From: Cordylochernes scorpioides
Lineage: Eukaryota > Arthropoda > Arachnida > Pseudoscorpiones > Chernetidae
DNA: 64,000 bases
Assembly: GCA_030710605.1 (NCBI GenBank)
Contig: CP092863.1
Span: 55,518,507-55,582,506, forward strand
Direction: 5' to 3'
In this document: one piece after another, positions 1 to 12,900 of the stretch
Layout: every line of letters starts with the position of its first letter
Position numbering within the stretch: position 1 is the first letter of the stretch
Notes under the pieces: model-generated
Database searches by the model: none
The model's input: the letters and a program-made list of their open reading frames with translations, nothing else
Told to the model about the DNA's origin: nothing
Position numbers and translations under genes: made by a program

Positions 1-114
1 AAAATAAACGTATCAAAAACTAAGATCATGCACATATATCAAAGATACCACAATCGATTGCTCTGACACTTGATGTCGATCAAGGGCAGATATTTTTCTA
101 CTTAGCACAGGCCA

Positions 115-298
115 TTACATACATAGGATTGTTACTGCTGCTTCAGGAGCGATAACAGACTTGAAGACATTTGTGTGGAACACAGGACTGTTAGCCACAA
201 AGGTCAAGTTGCTGGGAGATGTGGGGCTGGAGATGTTGAGATCGTGGATTATGCACGTGCCACAAATGGCGTTAGCCTTAGCGGGAGAAAACAGATAC
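115..298 (-). other. possible alternative 3' terminal exon or unidentified coding stretch
   Basis: On the minus strand an acceptor-like TTTATATTAG/G is followed by an open frame in the phase (2) needed to continue exon 9. It includes NAICGTCIIHDLNISSPTSP and VFHTNVFKSVIAPEAAVT and ends at TAA (117-115). Used as an exon it would end the protease after the His exon and give a catalytically dead product. The sequence does not resemble a trypsin domain, and I do not recognise it. Composition is richer in GC than the flanks. The plus strand is also open across the same bases, so which strand codes, if either, is undecided. Confidence 0.22.
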
Positions 299-740
299 CT
301 AATATAAATACTAAGAAAAACGAAGACTGAATTAGATTGGCTACGTATTGTAGCCTGATACTAGTCAAAAGCTTATTTGAAGCACGCATTGACGGCAATA
401 GAACAAGAGGATACCCTTTGGCTGTATTTATAGATAATTGAAATTAACGCAGCGTCTTACAACCATTTGAAATCTATGGATTGATCGCCTTGGAGAACCC
501 TTACCGAAGAGGCATACCGATCTAAGGACTAATTCGTCCGATAAATAGCTTTTCCTAGATCAAATGATTTATTATATATCCTCCGAAATTTCGACGAGGC
601 CGACATGACCTAGAAGGCGATTAGCCTCGTCCCAATATCAGAAGATATCAATAAACTATTTGATCCAAGATCGGCTCTTCACCATTAATGAGTTTTGTAT
701 GGATTGCTCTAGATTACTGAAGTCCGGAGCTTGGACTTAC

Positions 741-915
741 TTGCCGATGCAGTGGGCCGCGCTCAGCACCCACCAATCCGACAGCAGAGTGCCCCCGCAG
801 AAGAAGACTTCCATGGGGCCCCCATGTAGGGCCACCATCCATGGCCACCTACCTGGGGAGGCCTCTAGGCCCCCCACGATCCTGGCTTGAGGGTGGAGGG
901 GCGCCCTCCCGCAGT
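741..915 (-). CDS. Corin: Corin-like exon 9: start of trypsin-like protease domain (last exon fully supported in window)
   Basis: The acceptor GGTGTGTAG/AC (phase 1) begins [20 protein letters not shown], then [31 protein letters not shown] and IGK, and ends at donor GGCAA/GTAAGT (phase 2). R-IVGG is the zymogen activation site and AAHC contains the catalytic His of the S1 triad. The Cys of DCG would tether the stem to the protease after activation. The exons with catalytic Asp and Ser are not in the window. A second in-frame acceptor (AG before 926) would allow exon 7 to join directly. Confidence 0.94.
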
Positions 916-3900
916 CTACACACCAGCTAGCCATTAGACTATCAGCCACTACTCTACGGGAGATCACATTCAAAAGGTTATTTGTTATAACTCACAGAAC
1001 ATTTTTATCATTACATGTAGTACCATCTTCGATTCAAATATCACTGCTCCTCGCGCTTTTATGGCAGTTTCTGAAGCGGCACTAGGGTCTTATATTGGTC
1101 CGCGACTTTGCAGGCCCAAAAGAGTAATGTCTTGCACTCAGATGCTTGAAATAGAGTGAATCTCTATTAAAATATGTATGCATTTTTGCATATGATATTT
1201 TATGGATATTTTCTGGGATTATATTGATCTATATAAAAAGAAATATCGTTTCTCTCGTCAAAATAGACGATAAATATAATTTTAACATGAGAGGTGACCT
1301 TTCTTTTTAAAATATTTTAAATTTCATTTTCTCTCAGAAAACCAATTAGAAATTCAAAATATATACATTTTATTCATATATCTACCTAATAATAAAACAT
1401 TTTTGGCACTAATATAGAACATTATCATTCTGAAATATTGATTAACGATACACACTCCGGTGTTCTCTTCTCATTTAGAAATATCGACAAGGCTTAGAGA
1501 CATTGTGTTAAATAGATCGATGGAATCTTCAACGCACACAAACACCCCAACCTTTATTTCACGATAAGCATTAGATTGATGGATTTTTATTCTATTTATA
1601 ATCACACACAAATTATGCCTCACGTATGTTAAACGTGTTTTCACATTAATGCTCATCTTTATTAAATATAATTCTTTCTCGGAAGAGAGAAAAATAAAGC
1701 GTGTAAACATCTCGCCCTCAACCACAATAATTATTTGCAACATAAACATTTCTACAAGAACAACAAATTGATTTTTTGAAATTATCTCCAACACACAATG
1801 GAATATCACCTACCGATATTATTTTTACATTCAAAGAATTAGTTCCAACATCCCCCCCACCAAAGCTTCTACTGTGCGCCTATCTAATATTACCAAATGT
1901 CCCTCCAAGTTAATTAATTAATATTTGTTTTCTCTACTCAATCAACAGAGAGAGATCATTCGCTCGCTATCTGTGTTCAATAGGGTCTTTATTTCTGGGT
2001 TCACAAATAAACTAAATGCACCTCTCTCTTATTACGCAAATAGACATTTTTCTCTAAAGAGATTTAGAGACATGTCTCTATAAAGAGACATTTTTCTATA
2101 AAGAGATGGTTTTAATTGCTTCAAAAATTCCCTTTGAAGTTTCTCTTAGTCGAAATGAAAGGCCCGTTGTTTAACGTCGCCATGGAAACAATGTTATCGA
2201 GAGGAAAACCGGACAAACTTGTGATTTAAGCGAGGTGGAGTCAATGTGAGGGAAAGGCACACTCCCTCGACCCGGGAGCGAATCGCGCATTGAGCACTTT
2301 TCCTGCTATGATGGCCCCGGATCTTTCACAAGTCCAACCAGTGAGTGCAAGCAACCAAACGTGGCTCTTGTAGTCCAAAGGTCGAACTGCTTTTTACACG
2401 TATAGACATGTGATGGCATTACAGTAATAAGAGTCGCTAACTTTCCACCACCGTTATCGTAGACTGTACCATGTGTAAAAACCATAGTTTCACTTTATTT
2501 AATATATATATTTATATCTATATAATCCTGGAAGTAGTCTCTCATTGGAGTTTTGATTAGTCAGTTCAAGTCAGTTGTCCCGGCCACAAAGATGGCCACG
2601 CGCTCAGAGACGTGGATGATCATCAAGATGGTCCAAAAGAGAGATTAGTTAATTGGAACACTGAGGCCTATACAACGTCAACTTACCGTAGCCCTTACAG
2701 CTGACGTGGACTGAGGAATCACTGGTGCACGTTGGCCTTATGCACATACACAGATGTGGTTAGGTATCATATTGACATAGTAGCCTCTCCTGTACTGTAA
2801 GTCATAGCACTGGAAGGTAACAGTAGTATTAGAATAGACACCTGCTATTCATTACTTTCATATCATGACCACCTACACAACAATTGCTATATTCTCCTTG
2901 CAGACATATAAGAAAACAGGATAAGACGAAGCCTATAGAGGGTGTTATAATGTAGTGGTTTCTACAAATGCCATAGGGGAGGTTGTTGATGTCCTTGAAA
3001 ACATTTCACTTGGAATGTATTTCACCTCGGAATATTTGCATAGTCTATTGTTGTATCATCCTGAAATGGGAGATATAATATCTATTTATCTGAAATATTT
3101 AGAATACCTAGAGCTCTCTATATATGATATATTTGAAGAATATGAAAATATTTGATGAATACATTTAAATATTATAAATATAGATAAATCATATTCACAT
3201 ACTCCGTGTACCACACCAGCCGTTTACCTAGAAGCCCGGGGTCGACCAGCCACCCGGGTGCGGGCAGGCTCCAAGCGCCGCAGTTCCGTGTGGCCAGCGC
3301 TGCGGTAGCCGAGGTCGCGGCACGCATCAAGCGACCTGTTCTCGTTCCAGCCGTCCGCGCACACGGGCTGCCACACGCGGCCCGCGTAGCTCTCTAGCCG
3401 GGTCTCGGGGCTGAGGCGTAGGCAACGCGCTTCGTCTCTGCCATCGGGGCAATCTCGCGTGCCGTCGCAGCGGCGCTCGGCGGGCAGACAACCCGGGGGT
3501 CCGCCGCAGTACACCTCGCCCTCCCCGCACCCCCCTGTCGTAACAGTACAAATTTCTATCTCCTCCTTGGCTTAGTCCAGTTGGTTGGATCATGAAAATT
3601 GTAACTCTGAGCTTTGTGCGTCAGTATTTAATAATGGTATGTTTAATAAAGGTATGTATCAAAAGTAGCACAACTCCCCCTTTAAATTTCATTAAAATCA
3701 CGCATTCGGCTTATTACCCCAGTACAAAACGCAAAGGTGTTGATAAAGAATGAAACACAACATCAGTTCTGGAAAATTCAGGCAAAGGCCAACCTGAATA
3801 ACATGGATTCGGGAGTTGACCCTCATAAGCACAGGAACGGCTCAATTTCATAACATCCTACGAGAGCCACTGTTGTGGCTTAATCGCCATAATTACGTTT

Positions 3901-6900
3901 TGTACAAGGATAGTAAACAATAGGCATCGTTTTAAAGTATTTAAAAGGGAGAGATGACACATTTGGTGCATGAATACCATCCTTCCGCAACTTTAAGTTA
4001 TATTCAAGGTAAGTTCAAATAATTATAGGATTGGCTGCATGAATTAATTTGTACATTATACATATATCAATGCATCGCAATAATTATATTTTGCACATCT
4101 AGCGAAAGAAGTAGGTAAAAAGCATTTTTCTGAAAGCTTTTCGGGCCATCAGTAATTTTCATTCGATTTTTTTTTTACATCAAATCTGTTTCCCTTCATG
4201 AACATTTTAAATTTGCAGTAAAAAGTAAAAGATCATGTAGAGATGAATATGGAGAATAGGGGTGATGGGAATATGTAAATCAGTAGTGATTTCAAAGCAA
4301 AAATGGCATTGTCTGTATGAGATCGCGCATTATCGCGCATTTTTAAAATACTTTTCTGGTATTTCGATTTTAATCGATTTCTTTAAACACCACAAACCGA
4401 TCAGATGATTGATTGTAATTATTGACATTATTTCTACTGATTCGTGTCTTCTATGATAGCTTTTTTTTCGAGCAATTTATGATTGAAATTGACATGTTGT
4501 TGTCGGTAGTTATGCCGATTGATAGTTTGGCCCGATTTCAGCACTTCATGGTAAACGATTCCTTTCTGATCCTACCAAACGCAGAGCAATCGCTCTTTTA
4601 TGAATCGAATTGGCCGTGCTATCAAAGATAAGGCTTCGTAAGGTGAAAGTCTTTTTTTTTTTTGCTTTTGAGATTTTAGAAATATACCCGACTCTAATCA
4701 CCAGCAACAATCCAATGCAGGAATCTCTTTCCTTTTTTCGAAAAAGCTAAATTTCTAAAGTGGTTCTTCAATCTTTCATCCGCCTCTTAGTCAACTCATG
4801 TGGCGCTCATTTCCCTTTCTTTTGAATTCTCCACACATGCTAAGCTTTGAAATACCATGGCGAGTCATGTTTAATTCCTTCGCAAGTTGATCTTGTGTTT
4901 GAGTTTAAATTTCATCCAATAACGCTTGCAGATCGGCGTCCTCCATTTTTTGTTTTAGTTTCTAGAGAATTCCCTCTCTCTCCTCAGTAGTGAAATTCCC
5001 CCTTTTGAAGATTTTAAAACCAAAATTTAAAGCAAACAACGTTATTCAAATTATTTTTCAAGCTTTCCACAAGTACTGATCGTTTGTTAGAAAAATACTT
5101 TTTTTTTCGCGTTGCGGCATGTGTTTGCATTACTGGTAATTGTTGGCAGATGTCCAACCTGTAATAACGCAACGTTATACGTGATGACGATAGCGCCATT
5201 CATGTTTAGAATTCGGAAATTTAGTTGCGCACTTAGTATGTTGTACCGTCTTGATACAAAGAGTCAAATGAACCGTATGATCGGTAGATGCCATCATAGA
5301 GGGAAAGAGGAGAAGAGTTCTCACCGCAATCTGTTTCATCCGAGAGATCTTCGCAATCTGCGATGCCATCACAGCGCCAGTTTGATTGCAGACAGCGTTT
5401 GGGGTGGTCGCACTGGAGGCCAGTGGCGCAGCCTGAAAACACATGTTAACAATACCGAATTAATATTAGGGACCGGTGGCGTACCCTGGAAACACGTGTT
5501 AACAATACCACCGAATTAACATTAGAGACCAGTGGCGTACCCTGGAAACACGTGTCAACAATACTGAATTAATATTAGAGACCAGTGGCGTACCCTGGAA
5601 ACACGTGTCAACAATACCGAATTAATATTAGAGACCGGTGGCGTACCCTGGAAACACGTGTCAACAATACCGAATTAATATTAGAGACCGGTGGCGTACC
5701 CTGGAAACACGTGTCAACAATACCGAATTAATATTAGAGACCGGTGGCGTACCCTGGAAACACGTGTTAACAATACCACCGAATTAACATTAGAGACCAG
5801 TGGCGTACCCTGGAAACACGTGTCAACAATACCGAATTAATATTAGAGACCAGTGGCGTACCCTGGAAACACGTGTCAACAATACCGAATTAATATTAGA
5901 GACCGGTGGCGCACCCTGGAAACACGTGTCAACAATACCATAGAATTAACATTAGAGACCAGTGGCGTACCCTGGAAACACGTGTCAACAATACCGAATT
6001 AACATTAGAGACCAGTGGCGTACCCTGGAAATACGTGCTAACAATACCGAATTAACATTAGAGACCGGTGGCGAACAATGAAAACACGTGTCAACAATAC
6101 CGAATTAACATTAGAGACCAGTGGCGTACCCTGGAAACACGTGTCAACAATACCACCGAATTAATATTAGAGACCGGTGGCGTACCCTGGAAATACGTGT
6201 CAACAATACCGAATTATTATTAGAGACCGGTGGCGTACCCTGGAAACACGTGTCAACAATACCGAATTAATATTAGAGACCGGTGGCGCACCCTGGAAAC
6301 ACGTGTCAACAATACCACCGAATTAACATTAGAGGCCAGTGGCGTACCCTGTAAACACGTGTCAACAATACCGAATTAACAATAGAGGCTAGTGACGTAT
6401 CCTGGAAACACGTGTCAACAATACCGAATTAACATTAGAGACCAGTGGCGTACCCTGGAAATACGTGCTAACAATACCGAATTAACATTAGAGACCGGTG
6501 GCGCACAATGAAAACACGTGTCAACAATACCGAATTAACATTAGAGACCAGTGGCGTACCCTGGAAACACGTGTCAACAATACCACCGAAATAACATTAG
6601 AGACCAGTGGTGTACCCTGGAAACACGTGTCAACAATACCGAATTAATATTAGAGACCGGTGGCGCACCCTGGAAACACGTGTCAACAATACCGAATTAA
6701 TATTAGAGACCGGTGGCGTACCCTGGAAACACGTGTCAACAATACCGAATTAATATTAGAGACCGGTGGCGCACCCTGGAAACACGTGTCAACAATACCA
6801 CCGAATTAACATTAGAGACCAGTGGCGTACCCTGGAAACACGTGTCAACAATACCGAATTGATATTAGAGACCGGTGGCGTACCCTGGAAACTCGTGTCA

Positions 6901-9900
6901 ACAATACCGAATTAATATTAGAGACCGGTGGCGCACCCTGGAAACACGTGTCAACAATACCGAATTAATATTAGAGACCGGTGGCGCACCCTGGAAACAC
7001 GTGCTAACAATACCGAATTAACATTAGAGACCGGTGGCGCACAATGAAAACACGTGTCAACAATACCGAATTAACATTAGAGACCAGTGGCGTACCCTGG
7101 AAACACGTGTCAACAATACCACCGAAATAACATTAGAGACCAGTGGTGTACCCTGGAAACACGTGTCAACAATACCGAATTAATATTAGAGACCGGTGGC
7201 GCACCCTGGAAACACGTGTCAACAATACCGAATTAATATTAGAGACCGGTGGCGTACCCTGGAAACACGTGTTAACAATACCAACGAATTAACATTAGAG
7301 ACCAGTGGGGTACCCTGGAAGCACGCGTCAACAATACCGAATTAATATTAGAGACCGGTGGCGCACCCTGGAAACACGTGTCAACAATACCACCGAATTA
7401 ACATTAGAGACCAGTGGCGTACCCTGGAAACACGTGTCAACAATACCGAATTAATATTAGAGACCGGTGGCGCACCCTGGAAACACGTGTCAACAATACC
7501 ACCGAATTAACATTAGAGACCAGTGGCGTACCCTGGAAACACGTGTCAACAATACCGAATTAATATTAGAGACCGGTGGCGCACCCTGGAAACACGTGTC
7601 AACAATACCGAATTAATATTAGAGACCGGTGGCGCACCCTGGAAACATGTGTCAACAATACCGAATTAATATTAGAGACCGGTGGCGTACCCTGGAAACA
7701 CGTGTCAACAATACCGAATTAATATTAGAGACCGGTGGCGTACCCTGGAAACACGTGTCAACAATACCGAATTAATATTAGAGACCGGTGGCGCACCCTG
7801 GAAACACGTGTCAACAATACCACCGAATCAACATTAGAGACCAGTGGCGTACCCTGGAAACACGTGTCAACAATACCACCGAATTAACATTAGAGACCGG
7901 TGGCGCACCCTGGAAACACGTGTCAACAATACCACCGAATTAACATTAGAGACCAGTGGCGTACCCTGGAAACACGTGTCAACAATACCGAATTAATATT
8001 AGAGACCGGTGGCGCACCCTGGAAACACGTGTCAACAATACCGAATTAATATTAGAGACCGGTGGCGTACCCTGGAAAAACGTGTCAACTATACCACCGA
8101 ATTAACATTAGAGACCAGTGGCGTACCCTGGAAACATGTGTCAACAATACCGAATTAATATTAGAGACCGGTGGCGTACCCTGGAAACACGTGTCAACAA
8201 TACCGAATTAATATTAGAGACCGGTGGCGCACCCTGGAAACACGTGTCAACAATACCACCGAATCAACATTAGAGACCAGTGGCATACCCTGGAAACACG
8301 TGTCAACAATACCACCGAATTAACATTAGAGACCGGTGGCGCACCCTGGAAACACGTGTCAACAATACCGAATTAATATTAGAGACCAGTGGCGTACCCT
8401 GGAAACACGTGTCAACAATACCGAATTTATATTAGAGACCGGTGGCGCACCCTGGAAAATTGTGTCAACAATGCCACCGAATTAACATTAGAGACCAGTG
8501 GCGTACCCTGTAAACACGTGTCAACAATACCGAATTAACAATAGAGGCCATTGGCGTACCCTGGAAACACGTGTCAACAATACCGAATTAATATTAGAGA
8601 CCGGTGGCGTACCCTGGAAACACGTGTTAACAATACCAACGAATTAACATTAGAGACCAGTGGGGTACCCTGGAAGCACGTGTCAACAATACCGAATTAA
8701 TATTAGAGACCGGTGGCGCACCCTGGAAACACGTGTCAACAATACCACCGAATTAACATTAGAGACCAGTGGCGTACCCTGGAAACACGTGTCAACAATA
8801 CCGAATTAATATTAGAGACCGGTGGCGCACCCTGGAAACACGTGTCAACAATACCACCGAATTAACATTAGAGACCAGTGGCGTACCCTGGAAACACGTG
8901 TCAACAATACCGAATTAATATTAGAGACCGGTGGCGCACCCTGGAAACACGTGTCAACAATACCGAATTAATATTAGAGACCGGTGGCGCACCCTGGAAA
9001 CATGTGTCAACAATACCGAATTAATATTAGAGACCGGTGGCGTACCCTGGAAACACGTGTCAACAATACCGAATTAATATTAGAGACCGGTGGCGTACCC
9101 TGGAAAAACGTGTCAACTATACCACCGAATTAACATTAGAGACCAGTGGCGTACCCTGGAAACATGTGTCAACAATACCGAATTAATATTAGAGACCGGT
9201 GGCGTACCCTGGAAACACGTGTCAACAATACCGAATTAATATTAGAGACCGGTGGCGCACCCTGGAAACACGTGTCAACAATACCACCGAATCAACATTA
9301 GAGACCAGTGGCGTACCCTGGAAACACGTGTCAACAATACCACCGAATTAACATTAGAGACCGGTGGCGCACCCTGGAAACACGTGTCAACAATACCACC
9401 GAATTAACATTAGAGACCAGTGGCGTACCCTGGAAACACGTGTCAACAATACCGAATTAATATTAGAGACCGGTGGCGCACCCTGGAAACACGTGTCAAC
9501 AATACCGAATTAATATTAGAGACCGGTGGCGTACCCTGGAAAAACGTGTCAACTATACCACCGAATTAACATTAGAGACCAGTGGCGTACCCTGGAAACA
9601 TGTGTCAACAATACCGAATTAATATTAGAGACCGGTGGCGTACCCTGGAAACACGTGTCAACAATACCGAATTAATATTAGAGACCGGTGGCGCACCCTG
9701 GAAACACGTGTCAACAATACCACCGAATCAACATTAGAGACCAGTGGCATACCCTGGAAACACGTGTCAACAATACCACCGAATTAACATTAGAGACCGG
9801 TGGCGCACCCTGGAAACACGTGTCAACAATACCGAATTAATATTAGAGACCAGTGGCGTACCCTGGAAACACGTGTCAACAATACCGAATTTATATTAGA

Positions 9901-12900
9901 GACCGGTGGCGCACCCTGGAAAATTGTGTCAACAATGCCACCGAATTAACATTAGAGACCAGTGGCGTACCCTGTAAACACGTGTCAACAATACCGAATT
10001 AACAATAGAGGCCATTGGCGTACCCTGGAAACACGTGTCAACAATACCGAATTAACATTAGAGACCAGTGGCGTACCCTGGAAATACGTGCTAACAATAC
10101 CGAATTAACATTAGAGACCGGTGGCGCACAATGAAAACAAGTGTCAACAATACCGAATTAACATTAGAGACCATTGGCGTACCCTGGAAACACGTGTCAA
10201 CAATACCACCGAATTAACATTAGAGACCAGTGGCGTACCCTGGAAACACGTGTCAACAATACCGAATTAATATTAGAGACCGGTGGCGTACCCTGGAAAC
10301 ACGTGTCAACAATACCGAATTAATATTAGAGACCGGTGGCGTACCCTGGAAACACGTGTTAACAATACCAGCGAATTAACATTAGAGACCAGTAGGGTAC
10401 CCTGGAAGCACGTGTCAACAATACCGAATTAATATTAGAGACCGGTGGCGCACCCTGGAAACACGTGTCAACAATACCACCGAATTAACATTAGAGACCA
10501 GTGGCGTACCCTGGAAACACGTGTCAACAATACCGAATTAATATTAGAGACCGGTGGCGCACCCTGGAAACACGTGTCAACAATACCACCGAATTAACAT
10601 TAGAGACCAGTGGCGTACCCTGGAAACACGTGTCAACAATACCGAATTAACATTAGAGGCCAGTGGCGTACCCTGGAAACATGTGTCAACAATACCGAAT
10701 TAACATTAGAGGCCAGTGGCGTACCCTGGAAACACGTGTCAACAATACCGAATTAACATTAAAGACCAGTGGCTTACCCTGGAAACACGTGTCAACAATA
10801 CCAAATTAACATTAGAGACCAGTGGCGTACCCTGGAAACACGTGTCAACAATACCGAATTAACATTAGAGATCAGTGGCGTACCCTGGAAACACGTGTCA
10901 ACAATTCTGAATTACATTAGAGACCAGTGGCGTAATCTGGAAACACGTGTCAACAATACCGAATTAACATTAGAGACCGGTGGCGCACAATGAAAACACG
11001 TGTCAACGATACCGAATTTACACTGGAGACCAATGGTATAGCCTGAAAACCCGTGTTAACAACAGGGAATTAACATAAGAGATCAGTGGCGTATCCTGAA
11101 AACATGTGTCAACAATATTCAATATACACTAGAGACCGATGGCGTATCCTGAAACATGTGTGTCAACAATACCGAGTTAACACTCGAGACCGGTGGCGCA
11201 CCCTGAAAACACGTGTCAACAATCTCGAATTAACACTGGAGACCAATGGTGCAGCCTGACAACACGTTGTGATACGAGATTAACACTATAGACCGGTGGG
11301 ACAGTCTGCGAACACACGACATAACACTGTAGAAACACTATAGAAACATTAGTTAGAAACCTTACCACTGCTCAGTGGTGTAATGTACGTTACCAAAATG
11401 ACCTAACAACTTGTCTGTAAGTAAGCGGTAGCCATACAGACTCAACACCAGTGGCACAAACTGTAAATACGTAAACTTCCTTTTTCAGACATGAACAAAC
11501 TACATTCTTTTACAAGTGAAGGTGAGGGGTTAAAAAAACTCCTTTATTTTAAAATTATTTGTTAAGTTTTAAATATGATAGAGGGAAACCTGGACATTTC
11601 TTCGGAGTGAAGGGAATCTCAATTGTGGTGGAGTGGCAAAATTTCGCAGATATCTGCTAGATTGGCTAAATTATCGACCTATGGTGTAGGCTTATGTTTT
11701 CTGATTGGATTTCCTTAGTTCTAACTCCTAGCAAAGAAAATCAATTTAGAGAGAATAGGTGCTCATAAAAATTCCTTAAATATGCCAGATTAAAATTCCT
11801 ATTTAATTATAAATCTTTCCTGTTTTGAACCCATAATTTATATTGAATAAAAGCACATTTTAAAATGATAATTGCAGAGTTCTAAATCATGTCTTTTTTT
11901 AAATAAAATGTTGAAATAAACTTTAAACCAAACCTTACTTTAAGACCCCTTCAAGTTATATTATATACGTGTATATATAGAAAAATCGTGAGATAGCATA
12001 TTTCAATCAAAGTTTTTGAAAAATTTATAAACAATTTTGAGAGATATATAAAAACTCTTATTGCTAAAAAAAATCATCATAGAGATAACCATTTTCATAT
12101 TAAGAGTATTTTTAGAGAAAATTAGGTTTTAAATTTTAATTAATTGCTTTGAAGGCATGACCAATCAATTCGAATATTAGTTTTCAACAGATAATTTAAA
12201 CGAAGTTAAATAAATTTTGTGATTTCAAAGAACTATTGTCTGGACAAGCAATTGTCTTGACGTACGAACTGAAGAGCTTTGTTGGAATCAAAACATGTTT
12301 TCGCAATTATTCGCAGTCTGACGAGTAGGTCAGAATGTACCATTCAATACTTCCAATGGGAATTTGGCCAAACTCCAGGCCATCCAAATATTTTACATTT
12401 TGCGCTTAATAATATCAGAAAATATCCTTGTACATCATAGAATTTAACACCAAATAATTTTATTCTTAAGTCTTATTTGATAAATTTAGGAAATGTTTAA
12501 AGATATATCAAAAAAAGAAGAAAATTGCTTATAAAACTTTAGGTCTAAATTTGTTGAAGAGGTTTCAGTTTCCATGTTAAATAACCCTAACTTAAAAGGT
12601 TACCTCATCATTGCTTGTAAACATTTTACGCTATAATAGGGTTAGTGAACATTTGAACCCGTCCCGAAACATTCCTTTGTGTTAAATTAGCATATCGTGC
12701 ATCAAAAAATAAAAATTCTCAAATTTGCATCAATATCTTGAAATTATTTTAATTGCATCAAAATTCAACAAATTTGTAGATTTAAATGATCATTATACAA
12801 AAATAAATATAAAACTTTCCATTTGCAGAAATCAAAATCATTACAATAGCTATTTACTTTTTGAATGTTCTCGGCTTTTATAAATGACTAGAAGCTTAAG

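Noticed and set aside
660-890. Plus-strand ORF of 76 codons
   Set aside because: It is the antisense shadow of the trypsin exon.
915-926. Acceptor before base 926 as the main start of the trypsin exon
   Set aside because: It is phase-compatible only if exon 8 is skipped. The exon 8 route restores the SRCR cysteines and the C-x3-DCG linker, so 915 is preferred; the other is kept as a possible isoform.
2260-2320. Possible SRCR exon after the AG near 2311 with [13 protein letters not shown]
   Set aside because: Cysteine spacing is tempting but no usable donor is present, and the 2,687-2,736 exon fits better in phase, donor strength and alignment.
5433-11330. CRISPR-like array of regularly spaced repeats
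   Set aside because: Units are head-to-tail without unique spacers, the DNA is eukaryotic, and the unit is explained by the exon 6 acceptor.
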